Origin: Sphingopyxis sp. USTB-05 | Lineage (GTDB): Bacteria > Pseudomonadota > Alphaproteobacteria > Sphingomonadales > Sphingomonadaceae | Direction: 5' to 3' | Assembly (NCBI RefSeq): GCF_023822045.1 | Contig: NZ_CP084712.1 | Coordinates: 1 to 64,000 of the forward strand | Length of the DNA: 64,000 bases | In this document: piece by piece, positions 53,778 to 63,029 of the stretch | Position numbering within the stretch: the first letter of the stretch is position 1 | Layout: each line of letters starts with the position of its first letter | Translations under genes and position numbers: made by a program | The notes under the pieces: generated by a model | The model's input: the letters and a program-made list of their open reading frames with translations, nothing else | Database searches by the model: none | Told to the model about the DNA's origin: nothing

Positions 53778-54644
53778 TCAGGCGCGCTTGCGGGCGGCGG
53801 GCTTTTTGGCGGGCGCTTTTTTGGCCGAAGCCGCCTTGGTTGTCGCAGTCTTCTTGCCATCGACCGAAGCCTTGAGCGCCGCCATCAGGTCGATGACGTT
53901 CGAACCGCGGCTGCTGGTTGCGGGTTCCTCGACATCTTCGAGCACGCGCTTGCCTTTTGCCTTCGCCTTCTTGGCGATCACGCGTTTCAGCGCGTCGATA
54001 TAATGATTATGATAATCGCCTGCGTCGAACGCGCCCGACTTTTTGCCGATCAGCGTTTCGGCGAGGTCGAGCAGGTCGGCGTCCGGCTTGGCATTGCCGA
54101 CGTCGCGGAAATAATTGGCCGCCTTGTTCACCTCGTCGGCGTAGCGCAGCACTTCGAGCACCAGCCCGCGGCCACACGGACGCAGCGCCACGAGCTGTTC
54201 CTGCCCGCGCAAGGAAAGCTGACCCAGCCCGACCTTCTTCGTGCGTTTCAGCGCTTCGCGCAGGACGATATAGGCCTCTTCGGCGAGCTCGTCGGCAGGG
54301 ACGACATAATAGGGCTTGGTGTAATAGAGGACGTCGATCGCATCGGTGTCGACAAATTGGACAAGCTCCAGGGTCCGCTTGCTCTCGAGCTTGACCGCCT
54401 CGATCTCCTCCTCGTCGAGCAGGACATAATTGCCCTTCGACAGTTCGAAGCCCTTGACGATATCGTCATGGTCGACCGCGCCGATGCCGGGCACGACCTT
54501 TTCATATTTGATCGGCTTGCCACTCGGTTCGTGGATCTGGCGAAAGGTGACTGCGGCGCCGGATTTCGTTGCCGAATAGATTTCGACCGGGATCGACACC
54601 AGCGCGAGCCGGATCTGACCCTTCCAATATGCACGTGCGGCCAT
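53778..54644 (-). CDS. ku: DNA end-binding protein Ku
   Basis: A 288-residue bacterial Ku that forms a ring on DNA ends and recruits LigD in non-homologous end joining. The N-terminal WKGQIRLALVSIPVEIYSAT block and RQIHEPSGKPIKYEKVVPG are diagnostic. The C-terminus is Lys/Ala-rich (KKAPAKKPAARKRA), typical of the DNA-binding tail. It is transcribed just ahead of ligD (stop TGA, 1 nt, then ATG), so both are made together. Confidence 0.96.
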   Translation of the reverse strand: MAARAYWKGQIRLALVSIPVEIYSATKSGAAVTFRQIHEPSGKPIKYEKVVPGIGAVDHDDIVKGFELSKGNYVLLDEEEIEAVKLESKRTLELVQFVDTDAIDVLYYTKPYYVVPADELAEEAYIVLREALKRTKKVGLGQLSLRGQEQLVALRPCGRGLVLEVLRYADEVNKAANYFRDVGNAKPDADLLDLAETLIGKKSGAFDAGDYHNHYIDALKRVIAKKAKAKGKRVLEDVEEPATSSRGSNVIDLMAALKASVDGKKTATTKAASAKKAPAKKPAARKRA

Positions 54645-54710
54645 CGACTTTCCCTTCGCTGTTCCGATTCCAAATGTTCGGAGCGGGCGAGGGGTTCCGT
54701 CAACTATCCC

Positions 54711-55712
54711 TCAGTAGAGGTTGGTCTTGTAATCCTTGTCCAGGCTGCTCTGCATCAGTCCCGGCACCGACACGAACGCGCTCGCGATGCGTGCCCCGAT
54801 TCCCTTGTCCTTGTTCAGCCGGACATGCTCCGCGAACATCTTCGCGGGCTTGATATCGGCGGGCGCGGCGGCTGCGGGCCAGAGCTTCGCGCGCGCCAGC
54901 GCCGCGCTGGGTCGGATCGCGATGTCGACATCGTCGACGCGCGTCGCGAGCAGCGGGACCTTGCCCTGTACCGCGAAGGTCGCGCGCGCGGTTTCGTCGT
55001 CGGTGAGCATCGCGGTACCGCGCACGATCGCGACCGACGATGCGCCGGGGATCAGCAGCGCGGCCGCGATACGCGGCTGGCCGATGAGGTTGCGGAAGCT
55101 GTCGGTGCGGCGGTTGCCGGGGCGGTCGGCGAACCATAGCTGGTCGCCGGCGACATGCGTCATCGCGCCCGCGGGATCACCCTTCGGGCTGAGGTCGGCA
55201 TTCCCCGCGGCATCCATCGTCGCGAGAGCCATGAAGCAGCTTGCGCCGGCGAAGGCATCGGGGGAACCGGGGGCGTCGTCGTTCGGTGCTGCAGACCAGA
55301 AACCCGAACGGATCAGCGCCTTGGCACAGTGAACATAGCATTCCTCGACCGCGACCCGCGCATCGCCGTCGTCGACCGCCGCAACGCGGCCGTTGACGCG
55401 GAGCGTCTCGCCGATGCCGGGGACGAGGAAGAGCGAGCCGAAGCTGGCGCCCGCCACCGCCAGCGCCGGATCGTCGAGCGCCGCGATCGGGATCGACAGC
55501 GTCGCAGGATCGGCCGCCGCGAAGCCGGCGTCGCCGCCGCCGAGCGTGATCGCGATGCCGTCTGCATCGCCGAATCCCGCGAACATCAGCGGCGACGCCG
55601 CGAGCCAGCGCTGCGCCGTCGCATCGACATGATCTATGACCTTGAGTCCCACCGCCGGTGGTGCCTTCCCGAGGATGGCCTCGAGGCCCGCGATACTGTC
55701 GATGTCGCTCAT
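54711..55712 (-). CDS. PNPOx-like flavin-binding protein (duplicated split barrel)
   Basis: A 333-residue protein that appears to contain two split-barrel domains of the pyridoxamine-5'-phosphate-oxidase-like fold. The second half shows FMALATMDAAGNADLSPKGDPAGAMTHVAGDQLWFADRPGNRRTDSFRNL, a pattern found in PNPOx-related flavin proteins; the first half is weaker. Such proteins may bind FMN or haem or act in redox stress. It sits 66 bp from the Ku start and only 15 nt downstream of the siderophore receptor stop on the same strand, so it is likely part of the iron-uptake operon. Confidence 0.78.
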   Translation of the reverse strand: MSDIDSIAGLEAILGKAPPAVGLKVIDHVDATAQRWLAASPLMFAGFGDADGIAITLGGGDAGFAAADPATLSIPIAALDDPALAVAGASFGSLFLVPGIGETLRVNGRVAAVDDGDARVAVEECYVHCAKALIRSGFWSAAPNDDAPGSPDAFAGASCFMALATMDAAGNADLSPKGDPAGAMTHVAGDQLWFADRPGNRRTDSFRNLIGQPRIAAALLIPGASSVAIVRGTAMLTDDETARATFAVQGKVPLLATRVDDVDIAIRPSAALARAKLWPAAAAPADIKPAKMFAEHVRLNKDKGIGARIASAFVSVPGLMQSSLDKDYKTNLY

Positions 55713-55727
55713 GTCATGGACGCTCCC

Positions 55728-57899
55728 TCAGAATTCGATCGAGGCCGATGCCTTGAAAGTGCGCGGGCCGCCCTGCAGCAGCCGCGAGCCGAAGGCACTG
55801 AACGCGTTATAGGCCGAGGCCCAATAGCGCTTGTCGGCAACATTATCGACGTTGAAACGCAGCGTCAGCGGCGTGTCGCCGACCAGCGCGACATAACGTG
55901 CGCCGAGGTCGAAGCGCGTCCAGCTGTCCAATTCGAGCGTGTTAGCGGCGTCGACCGCCTGCTTGCCGGTATAGACGACGCGGCCGACCAGCGTCAGCGC
56001 GGGAAGGAAGGGAAGGTCCCATTCGACGTTGGCGTTGGCCAGCACGTCGGGCACGCCGATCGCGTCATTGCCTTCGTTCACGCCGCCTTCGGTCCGGCGA
56101 AGCTTGGCGTCGTTGAAGGTCAGGCCCGATATGATGCGGAGGCCATCGACCGGCTCGCCGTCGAGCGTGATCTCGACGCCGCGGTTCCGCTGGGTACCGT
56201 AATTGCCATAGATCAGCCTCACCGGATCGACGAAGCTGTTGGGCTTGTCGATCTGGAACAGTGCGAGGCCGGCGTTGAAGCGACCGAAGTTCAGCTTGCC
56301 GCCGACTTCATATTGCTTCGACTTGACGGGGGGCAGCACTGCGCCGCCGTTGGTGACGGGGAGGTCGTTGCCCTGGCCGTCGTCGATCGTCACCGGTGCG
56401 GTCGAGCCCGCGACCAGGCCCTCGATGCGGTTGGCGTAGAGCGACAATCCTTCGACCGGCTTGATCACGAGGCCGAAGACCGGGGTCGCCGCCGATTCTT
56501 TGTAGCCGCCGGTGCGTGCGCCACCGAAATAGGAGTATGAAGTCGTCTTGATTTCCTGCAGGCGAAGGCCCCCGGTGATCAGGATGCGGTCGTCCCACAG
56601 CCCCAGCGTGTCGGAGAAAAACACGCTCGACACGCGGTTGCGGCTGATCGGGAACACATCGTCGATATCCCCGCCGACGAAGCCGCCGGGCGTGGGTGCG
56701 GGCGCGATTACGGGATCATAGAGGTTGGTGGCGTAGTTGGTGGCCGAGAAATCATAGGCGTTGCGATTGACCTGCCAGCTCACCGCAGCGCCGGCGTTGA
56801 TCTCGTGGCTCATGCCGCCGCCTTCGAGCTTGATGCGGATGCCGGCGGTGGCCGATTCATTATTATCTTCGCGCGGCACATAGGAACCGCTGCCCGTGGC
56901 GGCGCCGGTCACGGCATCGAGCACCGTGATGCTCGCGGTGGTCTGGTCCTCGCGGCCGTCGCGTGCGCCGACCTTGGCGTAGAGCATCGCCTGGTCGGAC
57001 ACATCATATTCGATGCTGAAGGTGCCGAAGAAATCCTTGGTCAGGATCTGGCTCCATGGCTGCGAATAGTTGGTGTCGGCATCGGGCACGCGCGGGACCA
57101 CTCCGCCGATGCCGACCTGACCGCGCCAATATTTCTGGTTCAGCCGCTGGTAGTTGAGATTGAGCGAGGTACGCAGCGGGCCGTTGTTATAATCGAGCGT
57201 CGCGCCGAGGACGTAGCTTGAGTGGAATTCTTCGTCGATCGCGATGTCGCCGCGGCGCGCCGAGCCGTTGATGCGCAAACCCCATTCGCCATTGGCGCCG
57301 AAGCGGCGCGCGACGTCGACCGCGCCCGAGATGTGCGAGGCGGAGGTATAGCCCAGCGTTGCGCGAACCATGTCGCGCTCGGCCTTTTTGGGGATCAGGT
57401 TGACGCTGCCGCCGATGCCGCTGCCGCCCGGTGCCGCGCCGTTCAGGAAAGCGCTCGCGCCGTTGATGACCTGGACTGAGGAGAAGAGTTCCGGCGCAAC
57501 GAGCTGGCGCGGCGTGACGCCATAAAGGCCATCGAAGCCGACATCGTCCGATGACAGATCGAAGCCGCGGATCACGAAGACTTCGCCGGCGATGCCGAAG
57601 CCGAGCGCGGTGCGAACCGTCGGGTCGTTCTCCAGCACTTCGCCCAGCGTGTCGGGCTGCTGGTTCAGGATCAGTGCCTCGTTATAGCTGCGGATGTTGA
57701 ACGGAATATCCTCGGCCGCCTTGGTGCCGAAGACGCCGACATTGCCGCCGCCCGTCACCTTGGTCTGGTTGTTGCGCTGCGCGGTGACGATGATCTCTTC
57801 GCCGGCTGCACCCTCCTGCGCCATCGCGGGTGTCGCGGCAGCGAGCACGGCGGTCGCGGCGGAGAGGCCGAGCGCGGTGCGAACGGTCGATTTGGTCAT
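55728..57899 (-). CDS. TonB-dependent siderophore receptor
   Basis: A 723-residue receptor of the ferric-siderophore type, with a signal peptide (cleavage near AMAQEG), a TonB-box-like EIIVTAQRN, a plug with LNQQPDTLGEVLENDPTVRTALG and NGASAFLNGAAPGGSGIGGSVNLIPKKAERD, and a barrel ending in Phe (FKASASIEF). The plug sequence matches the FhuE/FoxA-like siderophore subfamily. It is followed downstream by the PNPOx-like gene. The PepSY-reductase and small membrane protein genes are upstream on the same strand, supporting iron uptake and reduction. Confidence 0.9.
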   Translation of the reverse strand: MTKSTVRTALGLSAATAVLAAATPAMAQEGAAGEEIIVTAQRNNQTKVTGGGNVGVFGTKAAEDIPFNIRSYNEALILNQQPDTLGEVLENDPTVRTALGFGIAGEVFVIRGFDLSSDDVGFDGLYGVTPRQLVAPELFSSVQVINGASAFLNGAAPGGSGIGGSVNLIPKKAERDMVRATLGYTSASHISGAVDVARRFGANGEWGLRINGSARRGDIAIDEEFHSSYVLGATLDYNNGPLRTSLNLNYQRLNQKYWRGQVGIGGVVPRVPDADTNYSQPWSQILTKDFFGTFSIEYDVSDQAMLYAKVGARDGREDQTTASITVLDAVTGAATGSGSYVPREDNNESATAGIRIKLEGGGMSHEINAGAAVSWQVNRNAYDFSATNYATNLYDPVIAPAPTPGGFVGGDIDDVFPISRNRVSSVFFSDTLGLWDDRILITGGLRLQEIKTTSYSYFGGARTGGYKESAATPVFGLVIKPVEGLSLYANRIEGLVAGSTAPVTIDDGQGNDLPVTNGGAVLPPVKSKQYEVGGKLNFGRFNAGLALFQIDKPNSFVDPVRLIYGNYGTQRNRGVEITLDGEPVDGLRIISGLTFNDAKLRRTEGGVNEGNDAIGVPDVLANANVEWDLPFLPALTLVGRVVYTGKQAVDAANTLELDSWTRFDLGARYVALVGDTPLTLRFNVDNVADKRYWASAYNAFSAFGSRLLQGGPRTFKASASIEF

Positions 57900-57942
57900 A
57901 GATATTCCCCTACAGACGCGGCCCTACCCCGCGCGGAATTGG

Positions 57943-58122
57943 TCAGGTTCGGCGGGCGCGCATGGCCCAACCGACGGCAAGAACAGGTATGGCGAGCGCA
58001 GCCCACGACGCGGCGTCGCGGACGCCGTCACCGGTCAGCGCGACGACGAGCCCGACGATGCTGACGAGCGCGAGGGCGAGCGGGATCGCGAAGATTGCGC
58101 GCAGGCTGTGGGTCTTCCTCAT
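57943..58122 (-). CDS. Small two-helix membrane protein (59 aa)
   Basis: A 59-residue protein starting MRKTHSLRAIF with two predicted membrane helices (AIPLALALVSIVGLVVALTG and AASWAALAIPVLAVGWAM) and a positive C-terminus (RARRT). The ATG overlaps the PepSY gene stop by 4 nt (ATGA). It lies between the PepSY reductase and the siderophore receptor, so it probably assists the iron-uptake system, perhaps as a subunit of the reductase. The family is not recognised. Confidence 0.7.
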   Translation of the reverse strand: MRKTHSLRAIFAIPLALALVSIVGLVVALTGDGVRDAASWAALAIPVLAVGWAMRARRT

Positions 58123-59285
58123 TCGGAGGGCACCAAAGTGCCGCCGCTCTCGACCTCGCGGACGAGCGCGTCGGTCCCGCTGCGGCGCTTGCCAAGCCAG
58201 AGATAGAGGCCCGAGCCGAGGACGATCAGCGTGAAGACGGTGAGGATCGCCCAGAGCAGTTTGAGCGGCAGCCCGCCATAGTCGCCGAAATGGAGCGGCT
58301 GCGACAGCGCGAGCGCCTTGGCGTACCAGGGCATCGGACGCGCGTCGGTGAATTCGCCCGTCTCGGCATCGATCAGCGCCGCCGTGAGCAGCCGTTCGGT
58401 AAGCGGGGTGTCGCCCTGGAAAAAGACGGCATAATGATGCTTGCTGCTGAACGCCCCGCCGGGGAAGGCGATGAACTGCGGATTGTTGCCCGGGATTTCC
58501 TTGCGCGCCGCCGCCATCGCCCTGTCGATCGAGCCGTAGTTCGCGGGCGCCACCGCCCCCTTGCCGGCATAGGCTTTCGTCATCTCGGCAAGTTCGGTCA
58601 TCTGCCAATATTGAAAGATCGGGGTCGCAAGCGCGTTGATCACCCCGGTCGCGCCCACGACGGTCATCCACGCGAGCGCGACGATGCCGAGGAGGTTGTG
58701 ATAGTCGAGCCATTTGACGCGGCGACTGCGCGATGTGCGCAGCGTTCCGAAGTCGAGCTTCTTCATGAAGGGCGCATAGAGCACGACGCCCGAGACGATC
58801 GCGATCACGAAGAGCAGCCCCATCAACCCCAGGAAGAGCATCCCCGGCAGGCCGAGGAACATGTCGGTGTGGAGCTGGAGAATGAAGTGCATCACCCCAT
58901 CCTCATCCACCGCCCCGGTCGCCTCGCCCGTCGAGCGATCCAGGAGCTGGATCGTCATGTCTTCGGCGGGCGAATTCGGCCGCGGCGCGGTGGTGATCGT
59001 CATCGATGGCTGGTCGTTGTCGAACGCCATGAAGACGGGCACTTCGCCCGGCCGCGCGGCGAGCGCCTTGGCGAGCATTGCATCGAGCGGCTTCAGGCCC
59101 GGCGCTTCGCCCGATGATCCAACGCCGGGCATGCCATAATTTGGCGCTTCTTCGGTCAGTTCGTCGATCTCGTGATGGAAGATCAGCGGCAGGCCGGTGA
59201 CGCACAGCATCAGCAAAAAGGCCGTGCAGACGATGCTCGTCCATTTGTGGATCAGAAACCACGTCCGGATGGTCGATCGTTGCAT
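58119..59285 (-). CDS. PepSY-domain membrane protein (ferric-siderophore reductase type)
   Basis: A 388-residue inner-membrane protein with four helices and PepSY regions. The N-terminal TWFLIHKWTSIVCTAFLLMLCVTGLPLIFHHEIDEL is typical of PepSY-associated TM proteins. A second helix cluster has LFVIAIVSGVVLYAPFM, and YHNLLGIVALAWMTVVGATGVINAL has conserved His. Such proteins bind haem and are thought to reduce ferric siderophores in the periplasm. It is the first gene of the small-protein / receptor / PNPOx operon. Fur regulation is likely, but I could not find a clear Fur box upstream. Confidence 0.88.
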   Translation of the reverse strand: MQRSTIRTWFLIHKWTSIVCTAFLLMLCVTGLPLIFHHEIDELTEEAPNYGMPGVGSSGEAPGLKPLDAMLAKALAARPGEVPVFMAFDNDQPSMTITTAPRPNSPAEDMTIQLLDRSTGEATGAVDEDGVMHFILQLHTDMFLGLPGMLFLGLMGLLFVIAIVSGVVLYAPFMKKLDFGTLRTSRSRRVKWLDYHNLLGIVALAWMTVVGATGVINALATPIFQYWQMTELAEMTKAYAGKGAVAPANYGSIDRAMAAARKEIPGNNPQFIAFPGGAFSSKHHYAVFFQGDTPLTERLLTAALIDAETGEFTDARPMPWYAKALALSQPLHFGDYGGLPLKLLWAILTVFTLIVLGSGLYLWLGKRRSGTDALVREVESGGTLVPSE

Positions 59286-59577
59286 GGTGCGAAAAAGCTA
59301 CTGCTATTGCGAGGAATAATCAATAATGCCCTATGGCTTGCCCCGGCAATTGACAACTGCCTTTGCGGCGCGAATTCCATCGTTTGGGCCAGCTATCCCA
59401 TAGATCGGGCCACTCGGGCCGTGTTTAGTGCGCCGCGCGACGCCGCGATGCCGCAAAGAGTCCGGCATTTGATGCGGACCTTTCGTGCGTTTCGGACATT
59501 ATTTAATATGAATTTGCTTTCCGATTGCGGTGCCTTCAAGATGGCGCAGAGGGACCGCTCGTATCGCTGGAGGTGTC

Positions 59578-60054
59578 GTGCCCCTAAGCCGCGAAATAGA
59601 GCGACTGCGCGCCGAGCATGTGGCGCTGATCGCGCTGGCGCGGATCGTGACCGAATTGCTCCAGGCTTCAGAACCGTCGCGGCTGACCGAACTGGCATCG
59701 GCGCGCGGACTGCTTCGCGAGACATTGGTCCGCCATCTGAAATGCGAGGACTGGATCCTTTATCCGCGCCTGCGGGCGACGGGCGACCCCGACCTGATGC
59801 ACATCACGCACGAATTCGAACTGGAAATGGGCGATCTTGCGGCGGAATATGTCGCCTATGACGATAAATGGACCGCCGAGCGCGTCGCCGCTCACTGGGA
59901 GGCGTTCTGCCGTGAGACGATAGCGGTCTTCGACGTGCTGGCGACGCGGGTCGAGCGCGAGGAGCGCGAGCTATATCCGCTCGCCGACAAGCTCTACGCG
60001 GCTGCCGCGGCGCTGGGTCCCGCGGTCATGGACGAAGCGACAATTTCCAACTGA
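59578..60054 (+). CDS. Hemerythrin-domain protein
   Basis: A 158-residue hemerythrin-like four-helix protein. His and Glu residues consistent with a di-iron site appear in REIERLRAEHVALIAL, RHLKCEDWILYPRL and HITHEFELEMGDL, and again in VEREERELYPLADKLY. The GTG at 59578 has a GGAGGTG ribosome site. It may bind oxygen or NO or sense iron. It is separated from the PepSY gene by 292 bp in divergent orientation and overlaps the convergent TpsB gene by 29 nt. Confidence 0.85.
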   Translation: MPLSREIERLRAEHVALIALARIVTELLQASEPSRLTELASARGLLRETLVRHLKCEDWILYPRLRATGDPDLMHITHEFELEMGDLAAEYVAYDDKWTAERVAAHWEAFCRETIAVFDVLATRVEREERELYPLADKLYAAAAALGPAVMDEATISN

Positions 60055-61660
60055 GCGCGACGCGTAAATCCTGATCATAGCCCGGCACGGGCTGCTTCCA
60101 CGGATCGGCGAGTTCGAGGCCGATCGTCGCATTTTCGGCATAGGCGACGCGCACGCCGCCGCCCCAACTGCCAAGTTCGAAACCGGTGCGCGGGATCGCG
60201 GTACGGCCGAGTAAAGTGACGTCGGCATAGTCGACAAAGCTGTAAATTTCGCTTTTCGAGAAACGTCCGCTTCGCAGCGGGCGAAGCGCAAATTCGCCGA
60301 ACGCCGCATAGCCGCGGTCGCCATTGACCAGCCCGTCTTCGAACGCGCGGCCAAAGGTGGCGCCGCCGACGCTGAAGCGCTGCGCCGCGGGCAGGCGGTC
60401 GCGCGTCCAGCGTCCCGTTGCGGCGGCGCGGACGACGAATGCCTTGCCGATCGCGCGGTTCGCCTCAAGGCTGGCGTCGGCATATGCAAAGCCGGTCTCC
60501 CCGACGCCGGGATCGACGCGCGCACCGGCGATGTCGAGACCCTTTGCGCCGCCGATACGCGCGCCGACGACGGTGCGCTCTTCACTGAGCCGAAAGGCAA
60601 GGCTGCCGCTCGCGGTCCAGGTTTTTTCGGCGGCGATCGTCGATCCGAAAAGGGCGTTTTTCGAATCGAGATAGTCGATCCGAGCCGAGGCGAGGAGGTT
60701 GCGCCGCGACGCGCGGATCAGCGGATGGGTGACGCCGAACCCCGCGCTCCACGCCTCGCCATCGATCGCGAGCCCCTTGGGACGCGTGCGCAGCGCCGCG
60801 CCCGACAGTTCGGCGCGTGTGCCGCCCGCGCCGATCGGGGTCGAATGACTCGCCGCAAGGTAGAGCAAGGATTTGAGATTGAGTGCTGCGGCGCCGGTGA
60901 GCCGCGTTTCGTCGCCGCTACGCAGCAAACTGGCACCGCGCGCATTCGCCTCGACGATCCCGTCGTTCACGAACTGACTGGTGCGCGTGGTAAAGCCGAG
61001 TCCGATCGTCGGTTTCTTTGCGTCGACCGCGAGATCGAGCGCAACCGCACCCTGCGCGCCGCCGAGCGCCAATGTCGGGGTGACGGTGACGCCGGGAATG
61101 TCGGCGATATTGCCGAGCGCGCGTTCGAAGCGCGCGCGGGGGAGCGGACGCTGCCCGGCGAGGCTGCCGGCCATCTTGCCGACGAGCGGCGCGGGGCCGC
61201 TTTCGCGCTCGCCGCTCAGCGTCACCGATCCAATATAGCCTTCGGCGGAGGCGACGGTGACGACCCCGCCCGAAAGATCCTGTTCGGGAATGACGAGAGT
61301 GAAGAGCGCGACGCTCGACCGATTGTATGCGCGTGTCATCGCGGCGGCGAGCTTCGCGAGATTTTCCGACGATGCGGGCTTGCCGACGAAGCGCTGCGCG
61401 GCGCGACCGACATTGGCGGGCACGCCCGCGCCGACGAAGCGGATTTCGCGGATAATGACGTCGGGCCGCGCGCCGAGTTCGACCTTGCCGAGCGAGAGCG
61501 GCTTGGCCTCGGGATCGGGGAGCGGGTCGCGGCTGCGATCGGGGGCTAGCGGCGGGCGGCCATCGAGCGGCGTCGCCGCCGGCTGGGCCGCGAGCGCCGC
61601 GGCGGGGAGGAGCAGGGCTCCCACTACCGCCGCGGTGCAGGCGTTGCGCAATGGGCGCAT
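60026..61660 (-). CDS. Two-partner secretion outer-membrane protein (TpsB/ShlB/FhaC family)
   Basis: A 544-residue Omp85-family transporter. It has a signal peptide (cleavage near ALAAQPA), a POTRA-like region at about 55-200 (IREIRFVGAGVPANVGRAAQRFVGKPASSENLAKL), and a C-terminal 16-strand barrel ending in VALSWKLSLRP. TpsB proteins secrete one partner exoprotein across the outer membrane. No large TpsA-type haemagglutinin is adjacent. The gene 11 nt upstream encodes a collagen-like lipoprotein and is the likely cargo or partner. It overlaps the hemerythrin gene tail to tail. Confidence 0.88.
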   Translation of the reverse strand: MRPLRNACTAAVVGALLLPAAALAAQPAATPLDGRPPLAPDRSRDPLPDPEAKPLSLGKVELGARPDVIIREIRFVGAGVPANVGRAAQRFVGKPASSENLAKLAAAMTRAYNRSSVALFTLVIPEQDLSGGVVTVASAEGYIGSVTLSGERESGPAPLVGKMAGSLAGQRPLPRARFERALGNIADIPGVTVTPTLALGGAQGAVALDLAVDAKKPTIGLGFTTRTSQFVNDGIVEANARGASLLRSGDETRLTGAAALNLKSLLYLAASHSTPIGAGGTRAELSGAALRTRPKGLAIDGEAWSAGFGVTHPLIRASRRNLLASARIDYLDSKNALFGSTIAAEKTWTASGSLAFRLSEERTVVGARIGGAKGLDIAGARVDPGVGETGFAYADASLEANRAIGKAFVVRAAATGRWTRDRLPAAQRFSVGGATFGRAFEDGLVNGDRGYAAFGEFALRPLRSGRFSKSEIYSFVDYADVTLLGRTAIPRTGFELGSWGGGVRVAYAENATIGLELADPWKQPVPGYDQDLRVALSWKLSLRP

Positions 61661-61671
61661 CGGGTGCGGCT

Positions 61672-62619
61672 TCAGTTGCCGCGCTTCGGCTTCAGCCCGC
61701 CGAGGACACCCCCAACGGTACCGGTCACGCCGGTGACGAGCCCGGTCACGGGATCGACCGCCGTTCCGCCATCGGTCGTGCCGCCCGTCAGGCCGTTGGT
61801 GACCTGACCGAGCGCGCCGGTCGTGGTTGTCACGACATTGCTGACGAGCGTGACGGGCGTTCCCGTGGGACTGCCGGTCGCGCCCCCGGTCAGGCCCCCG
61901 GTGACGCCGCCCAGCAAATTGCCGCCGGTGCCGGGTTGGAGCGTGACCAGTTGTCCCGCCGATCCGACGCCGACGGTCAGCAGGCTGCCGTTCTGCTGTC
62001 CGGGCGACAGGATGCTGGCGCCAATCAGGGGGGAGGCATTCGGGCTGCCGATCGCGGTCGCCTTGCCGATCGTTGCGGTGATCAACTGGCCTGGGGCGGC
62101 GGCAAGGCCGTCGACCAGATATTGCTGGCCGCTGCCGGTCTGGACGAGCGCGACGCCGGTGCTTTTGACCACGCCGACGACGGTGCCGACCAGATTCGCG
62201 TTGCCGGGCACCTTGCTGTCGACCGCGCTCGCAAGGAGCAGGCCCTTGTCGGCGATGACATTGACGAGGCCGCCCGTTTTCACGAGCACATTGCCGATCA
62301 CCGGATTGGTCGCAGCGGGATCGCCGGTGTTTGCGAGAAGGCCGGTGCCGGCGATACCGCTTGGACCGACAAGGCCGCCGACCGCGAGCGCGCCGGCATC
62401 GCCGAGGCCGAGGCCGCTACCAGCCGGACCTGCGGGGCCCGCAGGTCCGGTTGCACCGGTCGGTCCCGCGGCGCCTGCCGGGCCGACGGTGCCCGTGGCA
62501 CCGCCGCTGCCGACGCTGCCGACGCGGTAACTGCCCGACGATTCGCACGCGGCGAGTGCAAGGCACGCCGGGATCAGGATGAGATGGGCTGGGCGGAATT
62601 CAAGACAGGACAAAGGCAT
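61672..62619 (-). CDS. Collagen-like lipoprotein, TpsB partner candidate
   Basis: A 315-residue protein with a lipoprotein signal (ALAAC, lipidated Cys25) and a short collagen-like Gly-X-Y region at about residues 40-69 (GPAGAAGPTGATGPAGPAGP), followed by a long Gly/Val/Thr-rich region with repeated GGVTGGLTGG-type units and a basic end (KPKRGN). The ATG at 62619 begins MPLSCLEFRP. It lies 11 nt upstream of the TpsB gene, so the two are coupled. It probably sits at the cell surface or is released by TpsB. The collagen region is short (about 10 triplets), so a stable triple helix is uncertain. Confidence 0.78.
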   Translation of the reverse strand: MPLSCLEFRPAHLILIPACLALAACESSGSYRVGSVGSGGATGTVGPAGAAGPTGATGPAGPAGPAGSGLGLGDAGALAVGGLVGPSGIAGTGLLANTGDPAATNPVIGNVLVKTGGLVNVIADKGLLLASAVDSKVPGNANLVGTVVGVVKSTGVALVQTGSGQQYLVDGLAAAPGQLITATIGKATAIGSPNASPLIGASILSPGQQNGSLLTVGVGSAGQLVTLQPGTGGNLLGGVTGGLTGGATGSPTGTPVTLVSNVVTTTTGALGQVTNGLTGGTTDGGTAVDPVTGLVTGVTGTVGGVLGGLKPKRGN

Positions 62620-63029
62620 GAGACATCCCCTTGGTACATGATCTGGTCCCTAAGCCCCAGATTCCCGAATGAACGTCAAAGTTCCCGCTGTTGTTGAAAT
62701 TAATTGTCGTTAACTCAGGGCGTAAACTAATAGTTGAGGAGGTCGTTACGGAATCCCATGCGATTTCACAAAAGGCGTTAACTAAAATTTTTCTGCTTAC
62801 GGTCTTTGCATAAACTTTTGTCAGTTCAATATGTGGTTCACCAAGGGACATGATTTCCACAATTTGATTTATGTTAATAGTTCCCGTCGGCTTGAGTGCG
62901 CGACTGCCGCTGATCCTTCTTCGTTCCGTCATCGGCTTGTCACGTCTTCGCCGCAGCGCCGCAATATCGTCCGCCTAATGCCCCCGCGACCCAGGCGCCA
63001 TTTCGCGACCGGGAAAAGGGGATTCATCA
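62620..63029. promoter_or_regulatory. 410-bp AT-rich divergent regulatory region
   Basis: No supported gene lies between the collagen-like lipoprotein gene and the last TonB receptor gene. The stretch 62690-62880 is much richer in A and T than the rest of the window and contains two copies of GTTAAC (about 62709 and 62777), a palindrome, plus runs such as AAAATTTTT. It should contain the promoters for both divergent genes. A weak -35-like TTGTCA is at 62937-62942. Confidence 0.6.

Noticed and set aside
59286..59577. Possible Fur box near the PepSY gene start (GGAATAATCAATAATG)
   Set aside because: Only a partial match to the Fur consensus and not a dyad; not strong enough to annotate as an operator.
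62600..62932. Minus-strand ORF of 110 codons across the AT-rich intergenic region
   Set aside because: It overlaps the lipoprotein start and the promoter region, has no ribosome site or recognisable family, and its composition looks like chance reading of AT-rich DNA.
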